Part shown: positions 1 through 10,618 of the stretch, one piece after another
How positions within the stretch are numbered: position 1 is the first letter of the stretch
Layout: every line of letters begins with the position of its first letter
Source of the DNA: Posidonia oceanica
Taxonomy: Eukaryota > Streptophyta > Magnoliopsida > Alismatales > Posidoniaceae
Length of the DNA stretch: 64,000 bases
Reading direction: 5' to 3'
Assembly: GCA_037176725.1 (NCBI GenBank)
Contig: JAZBRS010000076.1
Coordinates: 124,825,001-124,889,000, forward strand
The notes under the pieces: model-generated
What the model was told of the DNA's origin: nothing
Seen by the model: the letters and a program-made list of their open reading frames with translations, nothing else
The model's database searches: none
Translations under genes and position numbers: made by a program

Positions 1-480
1 AGCTGCGCAAGGCTTGTCCTCGCTCGAGGAAGCAAGCGCAGTCTGATCCTCGCACGAGGAAACAGACAAGGGCTCTGTCCGTACAGAACCAAGCAGGGCT
101 TGTCCTCGCCTGAGGAAACAAGCAGGCGGGACTCCATCCACACGGAGCGGAGTCACGCGAAAAGAAAAAAGGCTTGTCCTCGCCTGAGGAAGCAAGCAAA
201 AAGGAAAAAGGCTTGTCCTCGCCCGAGGAAGCAAGCAGACGGGACTCCGTCCGCATGGAGCAGAGTCACCCGGAAGGTAAGAAGAAAGAGGCTTGTCCTC
301 GCCCGAGGAAGTAAGTAGGCGGGACCTCATCTACATGGAGGGAAGTCACGCGAAAGGAAGAAGGCTTGTCCTTGCCCGAGGAAGCAAGCAAGAAAGGAAA
401 AAGGCTTGTCCTCACCCAAGGAAGCAAGCAAGCGGGATCCCGTCTGCACGGAGCGGAGTCGTGCAAAAAGGAAAGAGAGA
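1..480 (-). repeat. Tandem hairpin repeats of level-1 3' region
   Basis: Imperfect repeats of two phrases alternate. One is GCTTGTCCTCGCCCGAGGA followed by AGCAAGC, an inverted repeat that can fold as GCTTG/CAAGC plus CCTCG/CGAGG. The other is of the type GACTCCGTCCGCATGGAG followed by a GAGTC, again self-complementary. Similar phrases occur in the level-0 element at 52990-53180. Short open frames here follow the repeat and are not genes. Confidence 0.8.
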
Positions 481-1045
481 GAGTGATAGCAGAGAACAGC
501 TAAAACGATGCCCCTGGTATTAGGGATGATACCAGGGGATAGCCGGAGCGCCCCTAGTATCAAAAGGAAGGAAAATGCAGACAAAACTAACACGTTTGCC
601 AAGCAAGCAGTTGGGGATGCCAGCCTAGAGCGATCCGGGCAAAGGCGGTTGTGGGGATGCATGGGTCTGCAGAGGTTCTTGCGTGCATGTTGACTGCAGG
701 GGGAGCCTGGCTGTAATTCCCTGCTGAGGCTGCGGGTTGCATGGTGCTTGCGGGGGGGACTGCTCTAGATCTCTTGCAGGGCTGCTTTAGGCTGCTTGCA
801 TGGGCTAATGCTTTGAAGTGCTTGATGCAGGTCCTGCAACATCTTGGCAGGAACAGATATGCAATGGGCAAGGCATGCAACACAAACAAATGGCATGAAA
901 CGTCTTTGTATTGAGTGAATCTCTGGTTACACGCCTCCAGTAGGCCAAAAAAGATACAACATGATTCAAGAAAAGCTATACAAGCAAACAACTGCATAGA
1001 CGCCTAGTCATGTTGAGCTTTCTTTGTTTTACGGGAGTCAGGAAA
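481..1045 (-). other. Level-1 3' UTR segment downstream of the mobile-domain ORF
   Basis: Non-coding sequence between the array and the end of the mobile-domain pseudogene. It holds the CCCCTGGTAT hairpin (511-538) and otherwise nothing recognisable. The corresponding stretch in the level-2 element is 31979-33080. Confidence 0.6.
511..538. other. Perfect 10-bp inverted repeat CCCCTGGTAT / ATACCAGGGG
   Basis: Arms at 511-520 and 529-538 with an 8-base loop. Equivalent hairpins lie at 32985-33013 (level 2) and 52697-52726 and 53362-53389 (level 0), always in the 3' UTR of the element. Confidence 0.75.
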
Positions 1046-2206
1046 CTAGGGGGCGCCTAGAGGAATCTCGTTGAGGGGCCAGAGTCCCTGCACCTCAATG
1101 ACATACTCAGAAGTACATCCTAAGCCCTTCACAGCTGCAATGTCTGTAGACTTGACTCCATGCCGCATCAGGTCTGCCAGCGCTGTTGTGGGGGCTGTTG
1201 TGCTGAGCTGGTAAGTCTGCATGAGTCTGGGCACAGTGCTATCAATAAAGGCGCCCTGCTGGTAGCCAAACTGCCGCATGACCTAGATAGGGTGGTATTC
1301 AACACCCCCGGTGAATCCTGGCAGCACTATGAGCCGCGTGTCGCGAGCATCGAAGAAGACAGTGAAGGGTTCGGCTGTGGATGGGATGATTCACCAAGTC
1401 ACTGCATCATCCGTCAGCTCAGACAGGTTCTGGTACTCTTCTGGTACGCTCTTGATGATTCTTGCATGACCACTGCTACAGTATGTTTCAATAGCATACC
1501 TCTGAGGGCGCAGCAAGTCCATCTCCAGGTGTGCAGCTAGCCAGATCTGCACAAGTACTCCGCAGCCGTGGAACTGGCGGCAGCGGTGCACGACGCGGTC
1601 CACCCCGCGGTATGTTTCTGCAAGGACGACTGGTGCCAGGTCGATCTACCGGGTCACCACTGCAAGTGCAATCTTAGCAATCTCGATTGTAACTGTCATC
1701 CGGCCATGCGTGAAGATGAGTTCACCCAGAAAGCGGGTGACAAACTCCTAGAGCCACAGCTCGTCTCCGAGTACAGCGCGCTTTTCCATAACTACATCAA
1801 AATGTGCTAGGCGAAGTAGGAGCGTAGGCCCACTGGTGCAGATTAGTCTTTGTTGGCAGCTTTTGGCAGAGAGCCCAGTTAGCTGGCTCAGGACCGCAGT
1901 GTACCCGTCACGCCTCATGAAGACTGGAGGTCCCATGATCTTGGAGAAGCCGCAGATCCGGTGCACTTCCTCCAACATTGGAGTTAGCTCTGTCCTTCTG
2001 AAGCGAAAGACATGGTGTGCTGGCTTCTAGAACCTTGCTGCAGCGCATAGGAGATGTCGGCTTACTTCAACGTCTGCTGCCTTCAGAAGCTTGGATGGAA
2101 TACCCCATGTGCACAGCTTCTCGCGGTCAGCTTCAGTGAGTTTGCCAACCCATTCTCGCAGGGCATCCAAGCAGTGCATGGGAGTGACCAGAGTGGGATA
2201 ACCCAT
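1046..2206 (-). pseudogene. Plant-mobile-domain/DUF7745-like ORF of level-1 element, degraded
   Basis: The minus strand encodes a broken homologue of the intact ORF at 30776-31978. Matching segments include RRDGYTAVLSQLTGL, ICTSGPTLLLRLAHFD, AHLEMDLLRPQ, QGAFIDST and the C-terminal LWPLNEIP. The start Met (2204-2206) aligns with the Met at 30776 of the intact copy. Several in-frame stops are visible, for example Trp to TAG after CAAARF and a TGA after the TDDAVTW segment. The family is often found in plant retroelements and is related to the MAIN/MAIL plant mobile domain. Its biochemical role is unknown to me. Confidence 0.8.
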
Positions 2207-3280
2207 TGCGAGGAAGAATGCGGGCTACTGGTGCAGAAACCTTAGGTACCTGTAATCAGAGTTGCAACTCATCAGATCAGGTATAAGCATGTAACTGCTG
2301 GCTGATAGAGATGCAAATTTCAAAGCTAGCAAAGCAGTTTAGTAAGTTTAACAGTTGGCATCCAGAGTGCAGATATCAAACACATTCAGACAAAGGCAGC
2401 TCTATCGGGGCAAGTGGTTGGTCGGAGCTCTAGACCAGTGCAGCTTGAAGAAGGTCAACGCATGCTTGAAAGAAGTACTGTCTCAATGCCGAACCAAGTT
2501 TTGCAGAGCGGGAAGATAGGAGGGAATGACTTATGCTATGTGTGCATGCATGGTTTATGCTTGGTATGCGTGGTTATGTGCATGGTTTACAATAAATGCT
2601 GTAGATGTGTGCATGATTCTTGCTTATATGCTGTAGCCCTCAGCATATGGAGTGTTTAGTGCCTAGTGCAGAGGAAGAGAGGAGTCCTTGACTCACTGGA
2701 CTCTACTCGAACTCTTAACTTGCTAGTGGCGCTCAGGAAATGGTTATTTGCAGTGCGTGGGTGGTGGTCGGTGAGGATAGGCTCAAGCCAAACTCCCAAG
2801 GACCTACACCTACTCTTTTTGCTCCCTCATAGGCATGTAGGTTTCCCCTATCCCTAACTTGGAGGTAATGGGCACCTGGTTGAAGCTGGGGAGCTGCTTG
2901 CTAGGCCTTGCTAGGTTTATAGGCTTTGCGGGGCTTGTGGATTTCCCAGGCGCAAACTTTAGCTCATCTCTAAGACAAGTAAGATATGGGATTGTGCTGC
3001 TTGCTTTTTCTTTTTCTGGAGTTGACTTTTATCTTTACTTCTTTTCTTTTTTGCTTTCTTTTTCCCTTCTTTTTTTTTGTTTTCTTTTTTCCCTTTTGCA
3101 AGCTTCCGCTATCCCAGGCCTAGAGGTAATGGGCGCCTGGGTTTTGCTGAGTTTGAGACTCTCGAGTGCGAAAGGGTGGTTTATCTCCGAAGCAATTTGG
3201 AGGGACAGGGTTATGCTACACGTCTCTATCTCTAGGGCTTGCTTCTGCCTTCGCCTTCTATTTGCTTTTTTCTTTTATGC
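2207..3280 (-). other. Level-1 spacer between integrase and mobile-domain ORF
   Basis: Non-coding. It corresponds to 29100-30775 of the level-2 element: both share an A-rich (here T-rich on plus, 3000-3100) tract and a 3'-splice-site-like CAG|GTAC just upstream of the mobile-domain ATG (here the junction is 2250/2249). Confidence 0.65.
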
Positions 3281-3285
3281 CCATG
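3281..3285. repeat. Target-site duplication CCATG, left copy
   Basis: CCATG directly flanks the left end of the solo LTR and recurs at 9375-9379. Confidence 0.9.
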
Positions 3286-3401
3286 TGTAGCGATCCCGAT
3301 CGGAACCAGGCTCGCTATTTAGCGGCGATTGAGATCCGAGGAAGAGGCTCAACTCGAAAACACTTAAAGTCGAGGAGAAAAGGGAGAGATAAGACAAATC
3401 A

Positions 3402-3410
3402 GAGTCGCCA
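3402..3410 (-). other. PBS-like 9-mer TGGCGACTC in U5 of the solo LTR
   Basis: GAGTCGCCA on the plus strand. It is identical to the first nine bases of the primer-binding site used by these elements and lies about 120 bp inside the LTR end. Confidence 0.6.
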
Positions 3411-3574
3411 CCATGTCTATTAACGGAAGACGAGGAAAACCGAGGGAAATGCATGAATTAACACGCAAAACCAAGCAAGAAATGCAAAGCAAAGCAATGC
3501 AAAGGAAAACAAATGCAAATGAATGCAAATGAGATGACTCTAGCCTAGGATAGGGGCAATATGGTCATTGCGGG

Positions 3575-3660
3575 CCAGAAGACAGGGCAAGGACTCCTGT
3601 TACGTGCGGGGAAGGTGTTAGGCACCCCCGACACGCCCGAGAATCGGTCTTTCTAGGCTT
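3575..3660 (-). other. Conserved U5-proximal block
   Basis: Contains GGTGTTAGGCACCCCC on the plus strand, a GGTG-TTAGG-CACC hairpin. The same roughly 70-bp block occurs at 18519-18588, 40612-40681, 47581-47650 and 63079-63147, in LTRs whose other sequence differs. Confidence 0.7.
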
Positions 3661-3889
3661 ACGCTCGCATATGCGGGGAAATGCAGGATTGAATGCCTAT
3701 GTGCCTATGAATGCCTAAATGAATGCTCAAGGAGTGCTCTAAGTGGGAAAATGCAAGGCAGGGAAGTAAACGTGCTCTCTAAGTGCTCAGCTACGCTGTC
3801 CGTGTTCCGAACCAGGCGAAACCTAGCTCGTGAGAACTCCAGGCAGTAAGCATCACAGCCCTATATGCAAGTGCAAGCGAGAAAACAAA

Positions 3890-4250
3890 ACAGCGTGAAA
3901 ACCATGCAATGGGGTCGATATGCAGGAGAAAACGGCGCGAAACACGCAAAATGAGGCGGGAAGCAAACAACGCGCGCAAAACGATGCGAAAGAGCGAAAC
4001 CATCACGCAAAACGAGCGGAAAACAAGGCAGCGCGCAAAACGAGATAAGAGAGCAAGAAGGTGCGCAAAACAGGACGAGAAAACAGAATGGTACGCAAAA
4101 CGGGGCGAAGGAATAAAACCGGCACGCAAAACGAACGAAAAGGCAAGACATTGCGCAAAACAAGACAAGAAAACAGATGGGCACGCAAAACGGAGCGAAA
4201 ACGAGGGCGGGCACGCGAAACGGTGCCAAAACAGCGAAGCAAAAACCTCG
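3890..4250 (-). repeat. GCGTGCC/GCACGCAAAAC LTR minisatellite
   Basis: Degenerate units of about 30-36 bp with the core GCACGCAAAACG (plus strand). Counterparts are at 17995-18240, 40090-40335 and 62455-62800. Confidence 0.75.
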
Positions 4251-4979
4251 AAAAAGCCATGCAAATGCAAGAATGCAGAAAGAGATTAGAAGGGGGTCAA
4301 AGGGGAGGCAAAACAACGTGTGTATAAGAACAAACGCTGTTTAGGACCACTCAGAGTAGGTGTGAAGACCTACTGAGGGGAGAAGGGGCAAATGGAGGGA
4401 TCACCACCTCTTTACGGCTATTTCCCACTAAACCGTTCCACGGTGTGTCTCGCATGCTGCCCAAAGCTCGCGATGCGATCGGATCGTGGAAAAAAAAGGG
4501 GAAGAAAGTCACATAAAGTGGCAAATCTGGGGAGAACGCAACACGAAACACACAGAGAAACGCGAAACGAGGATTTGAATAGACAAGCAGAAAGGGGAAG
4601 TCCTATTCTACATGCTCAAAGAGACAGAAAGCGAAAACAAGGAAAACTGTGCAAATGCCATGCAAATGAATGCAATGCAGGGGTTCAGGAGGACATACCT
4701 GGAAATCCGGGAGCCTGATCTGAAATCTGTCTGGTCTATGCTGAAGAGCGCTTCGCTGCGGTCGCTTGGGCAGCTCACTTGAGAAGATCCAACGGCCGGA
4801 TTGGAAGATATCGCAGCTCCAAGGCAGAAGGGCCAGAACAGGGGAGAAGAACAGATCTAGGTGTTCAGGAGGTCCTAGGGATGTGTAAAAGGGGCCTCCC
4901 AAGTGAAAGGGAGCTAGAAGTGCTAAGTGTGTGCAAGAAGATGCTAAAATGCAAGACTAAATGAGTGCAGGATGCATGC

Positions 4980-6060
4980 AAAAGCAAGAAAAGTAAAGAG
5001 AAGTAATTTGAGAAAAACCAGGAGTTCAGAAAGCATTTTGAAAAAGAAGAGGGGCTAAAAGTGCAAATTTTCCAGAAAACAGGGTTCCATAGGAGAAGAC
5101 CTTGAAAACATGGGAAGCCAAGGGTCTATTTGGCAAAAAAACTAGGCTCAGAAGGGTGTTTTGAAAAGAAGGTATGCTTTAAAAGAGATTTTGAAACCAA
5201 AAGGGGTCAGAGTGCAATTTTGAAAAAATCTAGGGTCTAAAATGCAAATTTTCCAGAAAACAAGGTCCTGGGGAGTCTGGGGGTACTAGTGGAAGGTCTG
5301 TATGAAATTTGGTAGGCATAGGGGCTAAAATGCAACCTAGGGGCAAAATGGTCTTTTTACATGATTTTTAAAGCATGCAGGGACCTAAGTGTGATTTTCA
5401 AATCATGCAGGGGCTGAAAATGCAATTTAGTATGGAAAATATGCTCTGGAATTTAAATGACAGGACCACAGTGCAATTTCTGGAAAACATGGGGTTAAAA
5501 ATGCAATGCAGTAAGTTAAAATGCATGCAGCACAGTTACTGTCCATTTAAAATGGACCTAACTGCAAATATGATAAAGTAGAGGGGCAAATATGCAATGC
5601 ATCAACCAAAAATAAAAATCAGAACCTAAGTTTCTACAGTGCATGGACTTAAATGCAAAAATGGAAAAATGCAGGGACTTGGAATGCAATGCAGTATGGA
5701 AAAATAAAAAAAAATCCTAAGTTCTAACAGTGCATGGGACTTAAATGCAAAAATAAAAACATGCAAGGGGCCAGGATGCAATACAGTATGGTAAAATATG
5801 AGTAAATAAATGAACTGATTAAGTGCAGGACCTAAGTGCAAAAACTGAAAACAGGAGGACTAAATTACAAAATACTAAAGCAGCACAGCACAGTAAAGGG
5901 ATCTACTTGCAAATATTGAAAACTATAAATAGATCGTGCAATTTAGCAAAGTATTTAATTAAGAACTAAGCAGAATAAATGAAATAAGGACTGGAATGCA
6001 AAAAAGAGGAAACTTAGGACAGACATGCAATATTTACCCTAAAACTATATGAACCGAAAA
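4980..6060 (-). repeat. Degenerate phrase repeats of the LTR (AAAATGCAA / GGACCTAA type)
   Basis: Many spaced copies of GGGxCTAAAATGCAA or GGACCTAxxTGCAA. The same phrases, read on the other strand as TTGCATTTTAG followed by CCC or GTCC, fill 16300-17300, 38390-39390 and 60600-61720. Nothing coding is visible. Confidence 0.6.
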
Positions 6061-7483
6061 ATAAGCAAACAGTATTGATCGTCGACGGCGACGATCACTG
6101 TAGCACGAAGCTTCCAGAGTTCGTGCCGTCGACAGGGGAGGCTGAGGACGCGCGGTCGGGCGGAGGAGGTGCTCCCGGAGTTGGCGGAGGCAGGGCGGCA
6201 ATCGGTGGAGGACGACGCTGTCTGGAACGTGCCGGAGCGTTCGCCGGAGCTCTACAGAAGGTCTGAAGCTCGGTCCGGCCGTTCGACGCAGCGAAGCTGC
6301 ACTCTGAAGACCGGAGGAGACTCCTGACGTCCGTGCGGAGCTCCGGGGATCACCGGGATGGCGTTCCGCGGGCTGGAGCGCCGTGAAGACCGGAGGACGT
6401 TGCCGGAGAAGATGACCGGACCGGCGAGCGGAAACGGAGCAGGAGGGCCGGAAAAGCTAGTCTAAAGGGCGGGGAAGCGAGAGGAAAAGAAAAGGAAGCT
6501 AATGGAAGCAAAATTTACCTCTTTCCGCGTCTGAGTCGTTCCCCCGACGTCAGTGGTTCCAGAGCCGGTCGGCGGAGGTCGTTCGGTCACAGCGGGCGTC
6601 GTCCGTCGCTCGCGAAGGTTGGAGCGGCTTCTGAATGTTCCTCCGGTGCTTCCCAGATAGTCAGACGGAAGCTTCGCAGCTCGGGTGATGGTTCGACTGA
6701 TTTGGGTTCACAGGTTGCTGCCGGAGGTCGGGGAGGGGTGTTGCTGCTCGTCGGCTTGGATGGAGCGTTCTGGGAGATTGCTGGAGGTGCGGGGAGTGGT
6801 TCTGGGTGGTTGAATTGTTTTTGGGGAGGCTGTAGGTGGAGATTGGAAGGCGGCTGGTTTTCTGGTCAGTGAGTGGTGTAAGTGTTTGTGGTGGAGTATG
6901 GAAGCTGTGGTGAGCGGTTGGGTTCGAGGCCGGGGGCTTTAGAAAGGTGGAGGCCTGGTGAGTGACTGGGTGAAGTTTGGGGGGGAGTTGCAGGCTGGAG
7001 TGACGGGAATTACAAGAGAATGGAGCTGGGTTGCAGGTCTGGCGATCAGGGTGTTTCTGGGTGGTTTTAGGTGGTTTCAGTGGGTGGAATGGCCGGAGAA
7101 TGAGGCTGGGAAATGGTTGGGTTTTGGGTGAACTTGGGGGAGCAATGGGGAGAGGTGTGGTGACAAGAGGTGGGTCTGGTTTATTGGAAAAGGGAGAGGA
7201 GGTTTTGCTGAAGGTTTCGGCAGAGAAAGGGAAGGGAATTGGGTGGAGGAGGCTGGGGGATTGGAGTCTCTCTCCGGGATGCAGAGGTGACTCCCAAACC
7301 ACTCTCTCTGGCCACTCTCTCTTCTGGAAGTGGAGGAGACAGAGAAGAAAAGGGATGAGTTGCAGGTGGAAGAAAGGAAGTGGGAATGGCTCTCTGAATT
7401 GCTCTCTGAGATCACTCACGCTCTCTGGGTTTGCTCTCTCGCTGAAGGTTGATTCGCCTTCCCAAGGAGGAACGAAGGAGAGG

Positions 7484-7492
7484 CTTATATCT
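7484..7492 (-). promoter_or_regulatory. Candidate TATA box of the solo LTR (AGATATAAG)
   Basis: Reads AGATATAAGCCTCTCC on the minus strand, after a GAATTC/GCGCGC-containing stretch. It aligns with TTTTTAAGCCCG at 14987 and GTTAAAACCCCC at 59351 in the sister LTRs. The promoter role is inferred. Confidence 0.35.
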
Positions 7493-9374
7493 GGTGGAGG
7501 CCGGCTGCTGGCGCGCTGGGAATTTTGAATTCGACCGGCGACCACTGCAGCAGAGAAGACTGGTGTCGGCCGACTCCGGAAAAGCCGCTGAGATGGAGGA
7601 GGAGCGGCGAGCTGCTGTAGATGAAAGGACGGAGCTTCGAATTCAAATGGATGGAGGGAGATCTGTAGCAGCGAGCTCGCGGGAAGGAAATCCGGTGGAA
7701 GCGCGAGGAAGAAGGAGGAAGAAGAAGGAGAAAACGGGCCGGACTGCTGCAGGCCGAGAAAAAAGAAAGAAAAAAAGAAAAAAGGAGAAACGGGCCGGAT
7801 TGAGCCCAATAAGGAAAGAAAGAAAGAAAGAAAGAAGGAAGAAAGAAAGAGAGGGTAGAATGGGGAAATAAAATAGGAAAAAATAAATTAAAAATAAGTA
7901 AAAATATTAAGGTGCTTGTGCTGTAGATTAGGATTTTAATTAAGATTTTTAATGGTTAGTTTGAGTTGATTAATGTGTTTTGGGCTTGATTAGGGTTTTA
8001 GGGCTTTGGTTTTGTTCTTAATTGATTTTCGCTTGATTAAATGTTTGTTAAACCTTTTTTAAAATTGTTTTAAAAATTGTATTTCCCTTGTTGGATACTT
8101 AGGATATTAATTAGGATTTTTTAGGATTTAATTTCGTGTTAATCAGGGTTGGTTTTAGGTTTTTAAGTTTTGGTCTTCTTAGGTTTTTTTTTCTTTCTAA
8201 GTCTTTTAAGTTACGTTTTGATTTTTATTTATTGGTTTTTCTTGAAGTTTTTAGTTGGATTTTTCTGGTTTGATAGGATGTTTTTTAAGTCTTTCAGATG
8301 TGTTTTTCTCTTCTTTTTTAATTAAGTTTTTAACTTGTTTTTCTTATGTTTATTAGGTTAAGTCTTTTGCCTTCTTTAATTGCTTGTTGTAGTGTTTGAT
8401 TTTTAATTCTTCTTTTTAGGGTTTGTTTTTTAATTCTTCTGATGGGGTTTTTATCTTTGGTGGGTTTTGATTTCATTTTAGCTTTTTCCTTGATTTTTCA
8501 GTGTTTTCTTTTGATTTGTTTTACATTTTTTAGTTTGCATGTTTGGTTTTTCTTTTAACTTGATTTAGTTAGGTTTAAGTTGTTAATAGCTTGTTTAATA
8601 TTTTTTAATTGTTTTTCTTAGGGTACTGATTTGTTTGTTTTATGTTTTGAGGTTTTGCAGATTTTTATGGGTTTTTGTGGATTTTTGCAAAAGGGAGAAA
8701 AGGAAAAGAGATGGAGGAAAGAAATGGAAAAAAGAGGGAGATAAAAGGAAAAAAGATAGGTTGGAGGAAAACGATTTTTAAAAATTCAGAAAAAGTGTTA
8801 AAAATAAAGTAAAAATAGGGATAAGATAGAGGAATGATAGAAGCACAGAGGGGGCCCACAGCCTGACCAGAAAAAGGATAAGAAAAGGATGAAAAGAGAG
8901 ACGATAATCAGGAGAGAGAGAGGAGAGAGAAAATGATAATCCCGGAGAGAGAAAAGGATAATTTGGGTGAAAGGGGGTCTTAATGGTCTTGGAATGGGGT
9001 GAGAATTGGTGAGTGGGTAATCTAGGGTTTGAAGTGTTAGTTCTGAGGTTTTGGTCTGATTCTAAGGAGGTTTTGGAGGGGTTTCAAGGTGTAGAAAAAG
9101 GGTAGTTTCACCTAAGTTTTCTAGGGTTTTTGGGAATGGGTCAGGCTTGGAAAATCCTAGGTTTTTGGGTAGGTTTGTTGAGTGGATAGTGGTGGGTTTT
9201 CCTATGAATTTTGGTTAGGTTCAGAGGTTGGGAAGGGGGGTAAAGGTTTAGGCCAAAACGGGCTGATTTTGAAGGGTTGAGAGGAGGGTTAGGGTTAGGG
9301 TTTGGTTGGGGTTTGATCCAGCAATCAACCAGAGGGCTCCAAGGGTCTAGGCCTGCCAAGATGGGGTGTCAACA

Positions 9375-9379
9375 CCATG
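9375..9379. repeat. Target-site duplication CCATG, right copy
   Basis: Matches 3281-3285 on the other side of the solo LTR. Confidence 0.9.
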
Positions 9380-9775
9380 CTCAGACATATTCTTTTATGG
9401 CTCACATTCTCGCTCACACCCTAGCATTTTATCTCCCTTGGGAGGTGCAAGTCCTAAGGGGTTTGGTTATTTCACCTGTTCTCACTTGAAAGGTGGCTCC
9501 CTCACTAGCTAAGACGCCTAAGTAGTGTTTGGTGGGGCAGGGTAGACTCCTTCCAGAGTAGGCAAGCACATCTGATTTCATCACCGGGCTAGATGCAATG
9601 CATGATTTTTGCTGGGAATTTGCTTGAAATATGCTGAAAGAGGTAGAAATGCAAGGATATATGCAGAGATTGCAAGAATGCAGAGGGATAGGATTGGAAT
9701 GCGGAAAGATATACAAGGAAACAAAGGATGCAATGGACGGGATGCGAAAGAGTGCTCTGCAAGGCAAGGGCCGGT
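9380..9775 (-). other. Level-1 sequence just downstream of integrase
   Basis: Non-coding remainder between the integrase stop (9776-9778) and the solo-LTR insertion. Without the insertion it would join 3281 and continue to the mobile-domain pseudogene. Confidence 0.65.
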
Positions 9776-10618
9776 CTACTGATAGTACTTCTTGAGATAG
9801 CATGCATTGACCGGCTCTGACTGCCCAGTCTGGTCCATGTCCTCAAGAATTGCTGCGCCGCCTGAGAATGCCTGCTTGACCACAAAAGGGCCACGCCAGT
9901 TGGGTCAGAATTTGCCTCGACCGTCTGGCAGGTGGATGGCTCGCAAGACGAGGTCACCTAGCTGGAAGCTCCTGGGCCGCACCTTCTTCAGGTATGCTCT
10001 TGCCATCTGCTTCTGGTAGCAGCGAGCGTTGTGCATTGCTTGCAATCTGCGCTTATCAATCAGGTTGAGCTAGGCACAGCAGACCTCGACCCATTCTGCT
10101 TCTTCCAGGTCTACTTCTCGCAGGATTCGTAGTGAAGGGATCCCCACTTCGACAGGCAGCACTGCCTCCATGCCATACGCTAGTGAATATGGGGTGGCTC
10201 CTGTCGGGGTCCGCACTGATGTCCTCTATGCCCAGAGTGCGTACGGGAGCTTGTCATGCCAGTCTTTGTGGGTTTCTGCCATCTTCTTCATTATCTTCAC
10301 AATGTTTTTGTTGGCAGACTCCACTGCTCCATTCATCTGCGGCCGATATGGCGAGGATATATGATGCTTGATCTGGTGCTTCTACAGGTATTCCTCGATC
10401 CTCTTTGCAATAAAGTTTGAGCCATTGTTAGAGATGATTGCATGCGAGACCCCATATCGGGTGACAATGTTATTTCTGATAAACCTCTCTGTCACCGCAG
10501 CTGAGACCACCTTGTAGGAGGCTGCTTCCACCCACTTAGTGAAATAATCTATCGCTACCAAGATGAAGCGATGACCATTCGATGCAGCAGGGTGTATAGT
10601 GCCGATGACGTTCATCCC
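9776..10618 (-). pseudogene. pol: Integrase catalytic core of level-1 element, degraded
   Basis: The minus-strand frame after the TGA at 10619-10621 encodes an rve-type integrase core: NVIGTIHPAASNGHRF, then FTKWVEAASY, IISNNGSNF (the second catalytic Asp is changed to Asn), NGAVESANKN (catalytic Glu region) and a C-terminal GDLVLRAIHLPDGRGKF and YLKKYYQ. The first catalytic position is also altered (MNVIG where level 2 has GIDVIG). Additional stops occur, for example TAG at 10382-10384 after EEYL and a TAG within the LWA-RTS segment near 10228. It is clearly non-functional. Confidence 0.88.

Larger units (their letters stand above)
3286..9374 (-). mobile_element. Solo LTR (6,089 bp), Tat/Ogre type, minus strand
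   Basis: On the minus strand it starts TGTTGACACCCCATCTTGG and ends GGGATCGCTACA, the same termini as the LTRs of the level-2 element. It has the same internal order: A/T-rich section, GC-rich section with a TATA-like site, degenerate TTGCATTTTAG phrases, GCGTGCC minisatellite and conserved U5 block. Perfect CCATG duplications flank it and neither a PBS nor a polypurine tract is attached, so it is a solo LTR left by recombination between two LTRs. It is more diverged than the level-2 LTRs. Open frames inside it (for example 6661-7809 and 3791-4270) are low-complexity and are not credible genes. Confidence 0.92.

Noticed and set aside
3791..4316. Overlapping Phe/Cys/Arg-rich frames in the LTR minisatellite
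   Set aside because: Several frames of the same repeat are open at once and similar frames appear in each LTR copy; there is no domain and no codon bias.
6661..7809. 382-codon open frame on the minus strand inside the solo LTR
   Set aside because: Low-complexity Pro/Ser/Phe-rich translation of a pyrimidine-rich LTR segment; the matching segments in the sister LTRs do not keep the frame.
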